Below the pieces are notes generated by a model that saw only the letters and a list, made by a program, of their open reading frames with translations, ran no database searches and was not told where the DNA came from. DNA of 64,000 nt from Exiguobacterium sp. s193. GTDB taxonomy: Bacteria; Bacillota; Bacilli; Exiguobacteriales; Exiguobacteriaceae. Position numbers and translations under genes: made by a program. The first letter of the stretch is position 1; each line of letters starts with the position of its first letter. This document shows, piece after piece, positions 40,798 through 49,710 of this stretch. The DNA is taken from contig NZ_JACSMR010000004.1 of assembly GCF_018618755.1 (NCBI RefSeq), positions 1 to 64,000 on the forward strand. Direction: 5' to 3'.

Positions 40798-40839
40798 GAT
40801 AGAGGATTCGATTTTGTTCGAATCCTCTATCTTTTTTTA
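40798..40839 (+). terminator. lemA operon terminator
   Basis: Fifteen-base-pair stem GATAGAGGATTCG / CGAATCCTCTATC with a short loop, followed by T7. Confidence 0.93.
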
Positions 40840-40968
40840 GTTTGGTCAATAGAACACTAAATGTTTGAATCCAAGTTACATTTCCATTATCTTTGGGTAA
40901 AGTATTTAACCAATTTAATAAATACATCTTTTCAGGTGTATCTTCTACGAAAGGTGGAAAATCATTTT

Positions 40969-41931
40969 ATGTGGCATCCTTGCGCTGAATGTACAACAAC
41001 AATCCGTTTTATCGAGGCTGGCTCCCTACATATCCAGTCGAACATTCCTCAAGTTTATTCGTATACATCGTTCGACCAACTCGAGTCATTGCTTGAAGCA
41101 ACTCTACAGAAACAGGATGTGCCTGTCTCATGTCGCCGGGACGGCTCCCGCTTCGTCACTCCGTCTCTTCTTGCTTCTGCCCTACTTGAGCAATTACGTC
41201 ATCGCCAGGCCATCGAATTCATTCAAACAGGTGACATGACGAGTCACCTCCAGCCAATTTACGATATCCAGGATAATACGCTGTTCGCAAATGAGGCACT
41301 CCTTCGCGCCGCCGATCAAAATGTCCCGATGTCGCCCGGTATCCTCTTCTCGACCGCCTCGAAGATGGGACTTCACTCGAGACTTGACCAGCGCGCACGC
41401 GAAGAAGCGATTCGCGCGACACATCATCTCGGAGGAACAGAAAAAACGTTCATCAACTTCCTTCCTTCAACGATTTATAACCCGGAATACTGCCTTCGTC
41501 ATACGTTCGAAATCGTTGAACGGTACGGAGTCGACCCGAGTCGTCTTGTGTTCGAAGTCGTGGAAACGGAAAAAATCGAAGACGTCAATCACTTGAAACA
41601 CGTATTTGACCAGTATAAAAAACAAGGGATTCAAGTCGCACTTGACGATGTCGGTGCGGGCTTCTCGACGCTCGATATGTTGACGTTACTGCAGCCCGAC
41701 TATATTAAAATCGACCGGTCTTTCATCTCGAACTGTGATACAGTCGCGGAAAATGAAGCTTTCTTACGGAAAGCTCGCCATCTGACAAAAGAAATGGGTA
41801 TCAAAATCTTAGCAGAAGGCATTGAGCGGCAAGAAGAACTCGACCTTTGCCGTCAACTTGGTTTTGATTTTGGTCAAGGATACCTGCTTGGGCGCCCTGC
41901 CCCGTACACACAATTTGCCAAAGCACAATAA
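40969..41931 (+). CDS. EAL-domain cyclic-di-GMP phosphodiesterase
   Basis: 320 aa. The EAL domain covers about residues 75-318: LFANEALLR (EAL), NFLPSTIYNP, VFEVVETE, VALDDVGAGFSTLDML (the DDFG-like loop reads DDVG), YIKIDRSFI and AEGIERQEELDLCRQLGFDFGQGYLLGRP. Most catalytic residues are present, so it is probably active. The N-terminal 70 residues begin with HPCAEC (CxxC) and are not a known sensor. ATG 40969 is preferred, behind AAAGGTGG; the frame is open to 40861. Confidence 0.85.
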   Translation: MWHPCAECTTTIRFIEAGSLHIQSNIPQVYSYTSFDQLESLLEATLQKQDVPVSCRRDGSRFVTPSLLASALLEQLRHRQAIEFIQTGDMTSHLQPIYDIQDNTLFANEALLRAADQNVPMSPGILFSTASKMGLHSRLDQRAREEAIRATHHLGGTEKTFINFLPSTIYNPEYCLRHTFEIVERYGVDPSRLVFEVVETEKIEDVNHLKHVFDQYKKQGIQVALDDVGAGFSTLDMLTLLQPDYIKIDRSFISNCDTVAENEAFLRKARHLTKEMGIKILAEGIERQEELDLCRQLGFDFGQGYLLGRPAPYTQFAKAQ

Positions 41932-41937
41932 AAAGAA

Positions 41938-41969
41938 AACAGCCCCCTCGTTTTTATTGGGGGCTGTTT
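41938..41969 (+). terminator. terminator hairpin left of repeat copy 1
   Basis: AACAGCCCCC / GGGGGCTGTT with an 11-nt loop, followed by only TTTC before the repeat element begins. It ends the EAL gene. A near-identical stem with its loop reversed lies on the other side of the element (42334-42368). Confidence 0.8.
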
Positions 41970-41974
41970 CAGTT

Positions 41975-42328
41975 TGTAGACAAACTTTTATGAAGTGTGA
42001 ACATGTTATAACGAGAGGCAATCCGGTCGCGCTTCCCTGTCTCGCCTCGTCTTCAAAGCGGCAATCGTCCGCGCCGCTACAGCAAAGCTGCAGGGTCGCG
42101 ACGGATTGCGCTCTAAACCGTCTGCCATCCCGGCTTTGCGTCACGACGTTACCTAAAAAGCGTCGCGTTTCGTTGACTCCTACGGGGAAAAGTGCGTTTT
42201 TAACGCACTTTTAGAGGCAGGCAAGACCCTGCTTCTTGTCCGTGAGGATCAAGGAGCAACGGCTTGCGCCTCGCCCGAGGAAAGCAACGAAAAAAGACGC
42301 TTAATCTCTCGATAACACTTTGTCTAAA
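41975..42328 (+). repeat. dispersed non-coding repeat element, copy 1
   Basis: 354 bp starting TGTAGACAAA and ending TTTGTCTAAA (terminal inverted repeat). The conserved 5' block GTCTCGCCTCGTCTTCAAAGC is at 42039-42059. The conserved 3' block runs from GTTGACTCCTACGGG (42172) through AGACCCTGC, GAGGATCAAGGAGCAACGG and GCCTCGCCCGAGGAAAGC (about 42284). Copies 2 and 3 share both blocks; the middle differs. It resembles the GACTCCTGCGGGA...CGGAAAGCGAA repeat widespread in Bacillaceae. Confidence 0.88.
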
Positions 42329-42333
42329 GTCTG

Positions 42334-42368
42334 AACAGCCCCCGATAAAAACCAGGGGGCTGTTTTTT
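42334..42368 (+). terminator. terminator hairpin right of repeat copy 1
   Basis: The same AACAGCCCCC / GGGGGCTGTT stem as at 41938, followed by T6. Its loop GATAAAAACCA is nearly the reverse complement of the left loop TCGTTTTTATT. Confidence 0.85.
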
Positions 42369-43393
42369 CATGAGGTTGTGATACTCTCGACATCATTTTG
42401 CGTGAGCACGTCCAGTAGACGTGCTGGTGATAAATCCGTCTCAATCAACTGACATAATGGCTCTTGTCCGATTTGTACTGCAAACTGACTAAGCTCTGAT
42501 GTTGTCAGTCCTAAATCAAGACTCGTGATTGGCTGTCCGTTTTTTTGCAAGTACATCCGCAACTCGTCGTATGCTTCACTCTCTCCTAACAACTTCTCCT
42601 GAATCAAGAGACCATATCCAACCTTACTTCCATGCAAAATCGAATGGGTGGATGCAAAAGGCGACATCGCATTGTGGACACCATGACCAATCGCCCCTCG
42701 CGTCGCATCGTCACCAAATCCGCCGACACTCCCCGCTAACGGAATGATGGTTTCCACCAAGTGTTCGATGCTAGGGGAATATTCATGGAAACGTTCTTGA
42801 CTGATCGGTGTCTTTAAAATCAAGTCTTTGCACTGCTCGGCAACCCGTAACGCCATTTCGATGATTGGATTTGCTACTGTGACTCCACTTAACGCACGTG
42901 CCTCATACCATTTGGCAAGGGTGTCCACGAGACCCGCAACAAAATAATCGTAGGGACTTGCCGACAGAATCCGATGATCGAGTAAAAGTGCCTCGATGAC
43001 GACCGGTATCGTATCAAAACGAAGGTACTGTCCTTGTGCGTCGTACATGACGCTAAGTGGCGTCCACGGGGCACAATTCGAAACAATCGTCGGGATAGCG
43101 ATTAACGGTCGATTTAAACGAACGGCAACTTGTTTCGCCGTATCAATCAGGGAACCTCCCCCGAGTGCGATGAGGACGTCATACTCCCCACACGCCTCCG
43201 TTAACTGGGCAACTTGCTCGTCCGTGCAATGTCCTTGAAATCGGATTTTCGGAAGCGCAGGCAAGTAGGACGCTGATGCCTGTAATGCTTTTTCTCCATG
43301 CAGAAGGATTGCACGTCGCCCATCGAGTAAAGGCATCAGATGCTCAACGGCCTCTTTCTCATGTATGTATTGCAGCACTGCCTGACGAATCAT
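42368..43393 (-). CDS. iron-containing alcohol dehydrogenase family protein
   Basis: 341 aa, glycerol-dehydrogenase-like branch. NAD site LIALGGGSLIDTAKQVA (about 77-93), IPTIVSNCAPWTPLSVMYD, metal-ligand region DYFVAGLVDTLAKWYEA (Asp) and GHGVHNAMS (His) plus HSILHGSKVGYGLL (His). Substrate not determinable. ATG 43393 follows GGGAGG by 7 nt; the ATG at 43408 overlaps that SD. Confidence 0.85.
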   Translation of the reverse strand: MIRQAVLQYIHEKEAVEHLMPLLDGRRAILLHGEKALQASASYLPALPKIRFQGHCTDEQVAQLTEACGEYDVLIALGGGSLIDTAKQVAVRLNRPLIAIPTIVSNCAPWTPLSVMYDAQGQYLRFDTIPVVIEALLLDHRILSASPYDYFVAGLVDTLAKWYEARALSGVTVANPIIEMALRVAEQCKDLILKTPISQERFHEYSPSIEHLVETIIPLAGSVGGFGDDATRGAIGHGVHNAMSPFASTHSILHGSKVGYGLLIQEKLLGESEAYDELRMYLQKNGQPITSLDLGLTTSELSQFAVQIGQEPLCQLIETDLSPARLLDVLTQNDVESITTS

Positions 43394-43534
43394 CTGAATC
43401 CCTCCCATATTTTGTTATTGCTCAGTATACGCATCACCGCCCTTCGTTTCAACCCTTCATTTCATTCGATTTTCATGGCGGACAGGCGTACACTAAGTAA
43501 GAGAAGAGGATGTAACGAAGGAGGAAGTGAATCC

Positions 43535-44359
43535 ATGCAACAGGTCACACTAAATAACGGTCTACAGATGCCGCAACTCGGCTACGGTGTCTTCAAAGTT
43601 CCGGAAGAAGAAGTCTATCAAGCAGTCCTTGAAGCATTACATGCTGGGTATCGTTCCATCGATACGGCAATGATTTATGAAAATGAAGCAGGCGTCGGAC
43701 GTGCATTACGCGATTCCGGTATCCCGCGTGATGAGATCTTTTTGACGACAAAAGTGTGGAATGCCGATCAAGGGTATGCAGAAACGCTCGCTGCCTTTGA
43801 AACAAGCGTCACTAAACTCGGCGTCGATTACGTCGATTTATATCTCATTCATTGGCCGATGCCAAATGACAATCGTTATGTCGAAACGTGGCAGGCACTC
43901 GAAGAACTTTACAAACAGGGAAAAACAAAAGCAATCGGTGTCTCGAACTTCCACATCCCCCACTTAAAACGGATTTTGGAAGAAGGAACGATTGTCCCTG
44001 TCGTCAATCAGATTGAGTTGCATCCCTTCTTAAATCAGGAAGAGATTCGCCTGTTTTGTAAGGAGCACGGGATTGTGGTCGAAGCATGGAGCCCGCTCAT
44101 GAAGGGACGAGATGCGTTGACGGATCCGGTCATCACGCAGATTGCAGCTTCTAAAAACAAAACGCCAGCCCAAGTCATTCTGCGCTGGCATCTTCAACAC
44201 GATGTCATTGCGATTCCGAAGTCTGTGACGCCAAGTCGAATTCGTGAAAATTTAGCAGTCTTCGACTTTGAGCTTTCAGCAGATGAGATGCAACAAATCG
44301 ATGCGTTGAATCAAAATCAACGGACCGGTTCGAACCCGGACGAGATGCATAAAAAATAA
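43535..44359 (+). CDS. aldo/keto reductase (YvgN-like)
   Basis: 274 aa. NADPH-dependent reductase with the family tetrad: Asp in YRSIDTAMIYENE, Lys in LTTKVWNAD and His in LYLIHWPMP. C-terminal IPKSVTPSRIRENLAVFDFELS is the cofactor loop. Likely detoxifies methylglyoxal and similar carbonyls, as for B. subtilis YvgN. AAGGAGG precedes ATG 43535; longer upstream frames run into the divergent gene. Confidence 0.9.
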   Translation: MQQVTLNNGLQMPQLGYGVFKVPEEEVYQAVLEALHAGYRSIDTAMIYENEAGVGRALRDSGIPRDEIFLTTKVWNADQGYAETLAAFETSVTKLGVDYVDLYLIHWPMPNDNRYVETWQALEELYKQGKTKAIGVSNFHIPHLKRILEEGTIVPVVNQIELHPFLNQEEIRLFCKEHGIVVEAWSPLMKGRDALTDPVITQIAASKNKTPAQVILRWHLQHDVIAIPKSVTPSRIRENLAVFDFELSADEMQQIDALNQNQRTGSNPDEMHKK

Positions 44360-44362
44360 TCA

Positions 44363-44398
44363 AAAAGGGAGGCGCCGTTTTCGGCACCTCCCTTTTAA
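44363..44398. terminator. bidirectional terminator
   Basis: AAAAGGGAGG / CCTCCCTTTT stem with GCGCC/GGC extension, between convergent genes. Confidence 0.85.
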
Positions 44399-44417
44399 TC
44401 ACTTCTTCAAGAGCGGA

Positions 44418-45131
44418 TCAGCGATCGAGATTGTTTCCGTGATCCTGCTTGGCCACATCATCCGATTGATCCGTCGACTGTCGTTTCCGTTCGTCCTCTT
44501 GTTCGGAGTCAAGTCGTTTAAAATCATCATCTCGGCGCATCGCGATATCCGGCTTGCGGTCTTCTTCTACCTTCGCACGATTGATGGCCTGCTCATCTTG
44601 CGGCATCTTATCCGTTCCGGCACGGTGTAAATCGACTTCAGCATGTTCTTCTTTTGAATCGCGGTCGACGTCGAGAGCATTTCCTGTGCCAAGTTGCGCA
44701 TTCGAATTCGAGTCACTCGATGTGTGCGTTTCATCATAGCTTCCGTAACGGACTTTCACGTCTTCATGCGTATTGTCCGTATTGAGATGGGGGTCGAACT
44801 GGATGTCTTGTACTTCAAGCAACAATACGAATCCGCCACCCTCGACTTCCGTCTTACGTTCTTCTACTTCTTCCGTCGATAAGTCGAGTGATTCGAATAA
44901 TTGATCGACTTCTTGATCGCGCCCTTTGTTGCCACGGATTCGATCCATCCATGATGGTTTTGTCGCAGCGATTTCTGCATCCATTTGACTGCGGACGAGT
45001 TCGATATCTGATTTTTCTTTGACGATGACATAAAAATCTTCTTCACGGTGTCCCTGAATATGCAGTTCGTCCATTTTCGAGATTAATTCCTCTTCCGAAT
45101 AGTACGTACCGATGTATTGTTTGGTTTTCAC
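44418..45131 (-). CDS. YflT-domain general stress protein
   Basis: 237 aa. Residues 1-115 match the YflT/GsP17M domain (IGTYYSEEELISKMDELH, EEDFYVIVKEKSDIELVRSQ). The C-terminal 110 residues are very acidic and polar (SSDSNSNAQ, HRAGTDKMPQDEQAINRAKVE) and probably disordered. GTG 45131 with GGGGAG upstream. In Bacillus this family is sigma-B controlled; I do not see a clear sigma-B promoter here. Confidence 0.8.
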   Translation of the reverse strand: MKTKQYIGTYYSEEELISKMDELHIQGHREEDFYVIVKEKSDIELVRSQMDAEIAATKPSWMDRIRGNKGRDQEVDQLFESLDLSTEEVEERKTEVEGGGFVLLLEVQDIQFDPHLNTDNTHEDVKVRYGSYDETHTSSDSNSNAQLGTGNALDVDRDSKEEHAEVDLHRAGTDKMPQDEQAINRAKVEEDRKPDIAMRRDDDFKRLDSEQEDERKRQSTDQSDDVAKQDHGNNLDR

Positions 45132-45255
45132 ACGAATCTCCCCTTATGTCCGTTTTTTGTTGTATAACGTATCCTTATAAGGAGTATTTCCTAATTCCGT
45201 CTAAAATATGCCAACAAGTCGGTTCTTCCCCGAAAAAATAATCTAATTGATATGT

Positions 45256-45573
45256 TTATTCGCCGATCAGCTTTAATCCAACGGTCGAACTCAAGATTAG
45301 ACCGATGCAGAGCACACGTTTCCAGTCTTTCGCTTCATGATAGAAAATCATACTGAGCACCGTTCCGCCCGCGGCACCAATTCCTGTCCAAACGGCATAA
45401 GCCGTTCCCATCGGTAACCCTTTCATCGCGAGTGTCAGAAAAACAAAACTCAAGCCGAACCCAGCAAACATCAATAAACCATTCTTGATCGTCTTATTTT
45501 GATTAAACGTATTGATGAAGACAACACCTAACATTTCAAACAATCCGGCAATGACAACAAATAGCCAGCTCAT
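45256..45573 (-). CDS. SMR efflux subunit, guanidinium exporter type
   Basis: 105 aa, four membrane helices. The essential membrane Glu is in [14 protein letters not shown], and [15 protein letters not shown] is the family motif in helix 3. It overlaps its partner by 4 nt. Together the two correspond to the YkkC/YkkD pair, and the upstream guanidine-I riboswitch defines the likely substrate. Confidence 0.9.
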   Translation of the reverse strand: MSWLFVVIAGLFEMLGVVFINTFNQNKTIKNGLLMFAGFGLSFVFLTLAMKGLPMGTAYAVWTGIGAAGGTVLSMIFYHEAKDWKRVLCIGLILSSTVGLKLIGE

Positions 45574-45896
45574 GCTTCCGCCTCCCCACTCACTAATTTC
45601 AATCCGATGACACCTAATAGGAGAATACCAATCAATCCGAGCTTCATCACGGAAGCCTCCTGATCAAACAAGACAATATCTAAGATGACCGTTCCGACCG
45701 TCCCAAGGCCGACGAATACGGCATACACCGTTCCGACCGGCAGATGATTACTCGCCTTAATAAGGACGGTAAAGCTGATGATGATGCTGATGATCGTACC
45801 AATCCACTCGAGTGCGCTGTCGGCATGTTTTAACCCTACGACCCAAGATACTTCAAAAAACGAGGCCACTACTATACCTAACCAATATTTCGTCAT
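45570..45896 (-). CDS. SMR efflux subunit, guanidinium exporter type (first gene)
   Basis: 108 aa, four membrane helices with Glu in [14 protein letters not shown] and the motif [14 protein letters not shown]. First gene of the pair; ATG 45896 has an AGGAAAG site, while the longer frame extends into the riboswitch. Two-gene SMR systems act as heterodimers. Confidence 0.9.
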   Translation of the reverse strand: MTKYWLGIVVASFFEVSWVVGLKHADSALEWIGTIISIIISFTVLIKASNHLPVGTVYAVFVGLGTVGTVILDIVLFDQEASVMKLGLIGILLLGVIGLKLVSGEAEA

Positions 45897-45925
45897 ATTC
45901 TTTCCTCCTTCATCCATCCTAAAAC

Positions 45926-46052
45926 TACAAAAAGCCCGGAAGCAGGCGTCTAAACGCTCTACTCCCGGGCTTTTATCCCTCCGTTGCATGAGGTATACTC
46001 ATGTGCCTCCCTCGGTCCAAGACTACGTCACCGTACGGAACCCTAGAGGCTA
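45926..46052 (-). promoter_or_regulatory. guanidine-I (ykkC) riboswitch
   Basis: Minus strand: CTAGGGTTCCG, CTTGGACCGAGGGAGG, ACGGAGGGATAAAAGCCCGGGAG. The conserved ykkC segments are all present (45962-46052). The terminator is AGCCCGGGAG.../CTTCCGGGCT followed by T5 (45926-45970). It switches on the SMR pair when guanidine binds. Confidence 0.93.
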
Positions 46053-46073
46053 ATTGATTCATTCGATGTCTTC

Positions 46074-46102
46074 ACCCTAGCACGCGGGATTTTACGTGTC
46101 AA
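46074..46102 (-). promoter_or_regulatory. promoter of guanidine riboswitch operon
   Basis: -35 TTGACA (46097-46102), 17-nt spacer, -10 TAGGGT (46074-46079) on the minus strand. Confidence 0.6.
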
Positions 46103-46167
46103 ACAGGAGAATCGACATCTTTTAGCCAATATATAGTAGTGAATCAACTAAAGAGGAGGATCTCATC

Positions 46168-46719
46168 ATGCGCTATAAAATCAATGATCAACTTCGGATT
46201 CGACGTTTCACACCTGAAGATTTGGAGGCCGTCCACTCATACGCTTCCCAACCAATTGTCAGTCAATATCAATCATGGGGTCCGAATTCTGAAAGTGACA
46301 CGAAACAATTTTTACATGACGCGCTCGAAAGTGAACTTGAAAGTCCACGCCGCCGGTATGTATTTGCCGTGACTTTCCCGGATGATCATGTCATCGGAGC
46401 CGGAGAACTCATCATTACAGATATCGAACATAAAATCGCTGAGATTGGATATATCTTATCCCCTGACGAATGGGGAAATGGGTATGCGACATCGATCGCG
46501 ACGTTTTTACTTGAATTCGGATTCGAGAAATTAAATCTCCACCGGATTACGGCAACATGTGATCCACGGAACGTCGCTTCTGAACGTGTCCTTCAAAAAG
46601 TCCGGATGACACGCGAAGGTTTGTTACGCGAAACGGTTTATCTAGAAGACCATTGGCGGGATTCCCTGCTTTACGCCATGCTCGACTGGGAATGGCAAAT
46701 CGATCATGAAGAAGAATGA
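46168..46719 (+). CDS. RimJ/RimL-type GNAT acetyltransferase
   Basis: 183 aa. RIRRFTPEDLEAVHSYASQP opening, IAEIGYILSPDEWGNGYATSIATFLLEFGFEKL acetyl-CoA region (motif EWGNGYAT) and NVASERVLQKVRMTREGLLRE. Modifies a protein N terminus or a small amine; substrate unknown. AGAGGAGG precedes ATG 46168. Confidence 0.87.
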   Translation: MRYKINDQLRIRRFTPEDLEAVHSYASQPIVSQYQSWGPNSESDTKQFLHDALESELESPRRRYVFAVTFPDDHVIGAGELIITDIEHKIAEIGYILSPDEWGNGYATSIATFLLEFGFEKLNLHRITATCDPRNVASERVLQKVRMTREGLLRETVYLEDHWRDSLLYAMLDWEWQIDHEEE

Positions 46720-46736
46720 CCACCCTTCCTTTAACG

Positions 46737-46779
46737 TGCCCGGATGGATTTCAAGAGAAATCCGTCCGGCTTTTTTTGT
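46737..46779 (+). terminator. terminator of the acetyltransferase gene
   Basis: CCGGATGGATTTC / GAAATCCGTCCGG stem (one G-T pair, 4-nt loop) followed by T7. Confidence 0.93.
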
Positions 46780-46920
46780 ATATCCATTACCTTTGTAACG
46801 TGTTCCCATTTTTTAGTTCATTTTTACTATTTCTGATATCACGCTCTTTTTCCAAAAAGAAAGTGCTAAACTTATCTTTAACTACACTAAATTACAATAT
46901 TCATGATTGGAGCGTACTGA

Positions 46921-49269
46921 ATGAAATCTTATAAACACTGGTTCACAAGCATCACGGCATCCGTCATGTTGCTCGGCTCTCTCCCTTTACAAGGTCTTGC
47001 GACGAATCCGCCGACTGAAGTAGCAGAACAAGCGGAACAAGCAACAGGAACGAAGTACACGGTCTCTGCAACAGCTGTTTTTGAAACGGCTGACGAAACA
47101 ACCCTCGTCGAGACATTACCGATAGCGACAGCTGTCGAGACGTTTGGTACAGACGGCCTCTTTACACGGATTTCACGTGATGGTGTATACCAGTTCGTCA
47201 AGACGACTGAACTAGCGGAGCAACCGACCTATCCAAAAGTTGACTCACAATACATAGCAACATTGACGCCGTCGTATGCGACGGCTTCGACCGAAACACC
47301 AACCGGCAAATCGATTGCTCAAAATACGTTAGTCGATACGCATGGGACGTCAGGTGCGTTCACTCGGATTAAACAAGGAGACAGCTATGTCTTCGTCTTA
47401 AGCAAATCCTTAAGTAAGACACCGGTTTATGAAGAAACGGGCAATCAATTTGCCCAGCAACAAACGGCAATTTATTCGGATGCCGATGCGGCAAGTAAAC
47501 CACTCGGAAGTTATCCCTTAAATGCCGCCGTCAAAACGTATGGTACATCAGGCACATTCACCCGCGTCCAGTTCAATGGTGTGTACGGCTTCGTTCTTAC
47601 CAAACACCTTGGCTTAAAGAAAGTCGAATCATATCCTCTGACTGGAACAAAATATGCACAGAAAAAAACATCGATTTACGAAGCGGCTGCAACCGGTCCC
47701 GTTCTCGGAACGTTAGCGTTCAACCAATCCGTCGAGATTTATGGAACGTCCGGGCTTTATTCCCGCGTCCGGATCAATGATACATACGGATACGTATTGA
47801 CGGCACACCTCGGTGACTCCGTCGTCTATGCCAAGACGGACCGTCTCTACATTCAACAAACAACGCCGATCCAGACCGAACCAAACAGCTCAAGCACGGT
47901 CCTGAAAAATCATCAGACGAACACGCTCTTAACGGTTTACGGGACGAGCGGCGCCTACAGCCGGATCATCTTCCGCGGCGAATATGCCTACGTCCTGACG
48001 AGTTCACTTGCAAAGTCGAAAGTCTACGCGAAAACGGACCGTCTTTACATTCAACAAACGACACCGATTCAAGCCGAACCGAACAGCTCGAGCACGGTCC
48101 TTAAAAATCATAAGAAGAACACACGCTTGACGATTTACGGGACGAGTGGTGCCTACAGCCGAATCATCTTCCGCGGCGAATATGCCTACGTCCTGACGAG
48201 TTCACTCGACGCTACGAAAGCAGGGATTTACGCGACGACGGGAACACGTTACGTGACGGAAGACAAAGTAGTCGTCCATCCGAAAGCCAGTCTTAGCGGG
48301 AACATCGGGACATTAAAAAAAGGAGCGCTCATCACGACGTACGGAAAAAGCGGTTACTATACGCGGGTTAAAGTCGGTTCACGCTTCGGATTCGTTGATT
48401 CGAGTCGTCTCGGATTAAATAAGCCGACAGCTAAAGCAAAAGTCGGGACCGTCTTTTATGTCCACTTCAATCAGACCCCGCTCTTTTCTGCTGACGTCGC
48501 CTACAGTCGCCCGGCGAGTCACTTAAGCAAGGGAACAAAATTGATCGGATTAAAATCGATTGATGATGATTTCTGGCAAGTCCGCCTGCCGAATGGTCAA
48601 ACGGGTTATGTCCTCAACCCTTATATCGGAACGAGTAAACCAGACATGCGGTATAACGAACAAGCCATCAACCGTTCAAAGGTCTATACGGTCAAAACTA
48701 CGACCTCGTTTTTTGACACACCCACTAGTCCAAAAGGTGCCGGTCTGGTCGAACAAGGCAAGCGGGTATACCCGCGCTACCGTGTCGGCAACTTCTACGT
48801 CATCCAGTCGGGCTGGACACCCGTCTATATTCCGGTGACAGCACTTGCTGTGACAAGTGAGACAAAAGTAAACAAAAAAAATAACTCACGTGGCGAAAAA
48901 TTGATTCAGGCAGCTGTCGCGCATATCGGGACTCCCTACACTTGGGGCTCACAAAACGTGGAAAATGGTGGATTTGATTGCTCCGGTCTGATCCATTATG
49001 CGACGAACCAAGCCGGAAAATACGGCGGGCGGACCAACGTCCGCGGCTACTGGTACGGAGCATTCTTTACGAATCAGCGAACAAGTATCGGTTCCGGAAA
49101 ACGCTCGGATATCGTGTTCTTCGAAAATACGTATACGGACGGTCCCTCGCATATTGGGATCATGTTAGATAGTAAACACTTCATCCATGCAGGGGGATCA
49201 CAACTGCAAATCAGTTCGATTTATGAGCCGCGCTGGCGTGAACATTTCCTCGGTTTCAAATCGATGTAA
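46921..49269 (+). CDS. secreted NlpC/P60 hydrolase with SH3-like repeats
   Basis: 782 aa. Signal peptide at 1-27 (SIMLLGSLPLQGLA type). Residues about 40-650 are eight or nine SH3-like units of 65-70 aa, each with YGTSG...(S/T)R(V/I)...YGFVLT. The C-terminal NlpC/P60 domain (about 658-780) has catalytic Cys in NGGFDCSGLIHYA, His in GPSHIGIMLDS and the third polar position in HFIHAGGS. Expected to cut peptidoglycan peptide links, with the repeats holding it in the wall. Two units (about 300-366 and 367-433) are almost identical in DNA (47826-48020 and 48021-48216), a recent tandem duplication. Confidence 0.9.
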   Translation: MKSYKHWFTSITASVMLLGSLPLQGLATNPPTEVAEQAEQATGTKYTVSATAVFETADETTLVETLPIATAVETFGTDGLFTRISRDGVYQFVKTTELAEQPTYPKVDSQYIATLTPSYATASTETPTGKSIAQNTLVDTHGTSGAFTRIKQGDSYVFVLSKSLSKTPVYEETGNQFAQQQTAIYSDADAASKPLGSYPLNAAVKTYGTSGTFTRVQFNGVYGFVLTKHLGLKKVESYPLTGTKYAQKKTSIYEAAATGPVLGTLAFNQSVEIYGTSGLYSRVRINDTYGYVLTAHLGDSVVYAKTDRLYIQQTTPIQTEPNSSSTVLKNHQTNTLLTVYGTSGAYSRIIFRGEYAYVLTSSLAKSKVYAKTDRLYIQQTTPIQAEPNSSSTVLKNHKKNTRLTIYGTSGAYSRIIFRGEYAYVLTSSLDATKAGIYATTGTRYVTEDKVVVHPKASLSGNIGTLKKGALITTYGKSGYYTRVKVGSRFGFVDSSRLGLNKPTAKAKVGTVFYVHFNQTPLFSADVAYSRPASHLSKGTKLIGLKSIDDDFWQVRLPNGQTGYVLNPYIGTSKPDMRYNEQAINRSKVYTVKTTTSFFDTPTSPKGAGLVEQGKRVYPRYRVGNFYVIQSGWTPVYIPVTALAVTSETKVNKKNNSRGEKLIQAAVAHIGTPYTWGSQNVENGGFDCSGLIHYATNQAGKYGGRTNVRGYWYGAFFTNQRTSIGSGKRSDIVFFENTYTDGPSHIGIMLDSKHFIHAGGSQLQISSIYEPRWREHFLGFKSM

Positions 49270-49283
49270 CAAGCGAGCGCAAA

Positions 49284-49324
49284 AAAACGGACCTTCCCTA
49301 ACACTCGGGAGGTCCGCTTCTTTT
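49284..49324. terminator. bidirectional terminator
   Basis: CGGACCTTCC / GGGAGGTCCG stem, A-run before and T-rich after, between convergent genes. Confidence 0.85.
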
Positions 49325-49332
49325 AGCTAAAA

Positions 49333-49626
49333 TTAAAATGTCATTTCAGCGTATTTCGTGACTTGGCGATCGATTAAGTACAATTCGATTTGCTCACGAT
49401 ATGCTTTATAGTGGTCCGAAGCGATATGTGCTTCTAACGCCTCTTCATCCTGATAGACTTCATACAGCATGAATTGATGTTCATCTTCAATTGATTGATG
49501 TAAGCTATAACGCAAGCATCCCGGTTCGTTTTGTGACGCTTTATAGACTGTACTTAAGATTGGAAAGACTTGATCGGCTAAACCTGCTTTAACTGTAATG
49601 ACCGCATTGACGATAATTTCTCCCAT
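49333..49626 (-). CDS. ABM-domain monooxygenase family protein
   Basis: 97 aa, antibiotic-biosynthesis-monooxygenase (YgiN-like) dimeric alpha/beta barrel. EPGCLRYSLHQS and EVYQDEEALEAHIASDHYK are the family signature. Acts possibly on quinones; not proved. ATG 49626 follows AGGAGG; the longer frame to 49644 covers the SD. Confidence 0.85.
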   Translation of the reverse strand: MGEIIVNAVITVKAGLADQVFPILSTVYKASQNEPGCLRYSLHQSIEDEHQFMLYEVYQDEEALEAHIASDHYKAYREQIELYLIDRQVTKYAEMTF

Positions 49627-49710
49627 GACTGAATTCCTCCTCATTATTCGTTACTTCTATCTGTACCCGTTTTACGGAAAGTCATACCTCAAAAATCGGA
49701 AAGGATGATT

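Noticed and set aside
41822-42214. Open reading frames across the dispersed repeat elements (also around 51345-51860 and 54309-54539)
   Set aside because: Frames are not conserved between copies, lack ribosome sites, and overlap the ends of real genes; the elements are treated as non-coding.
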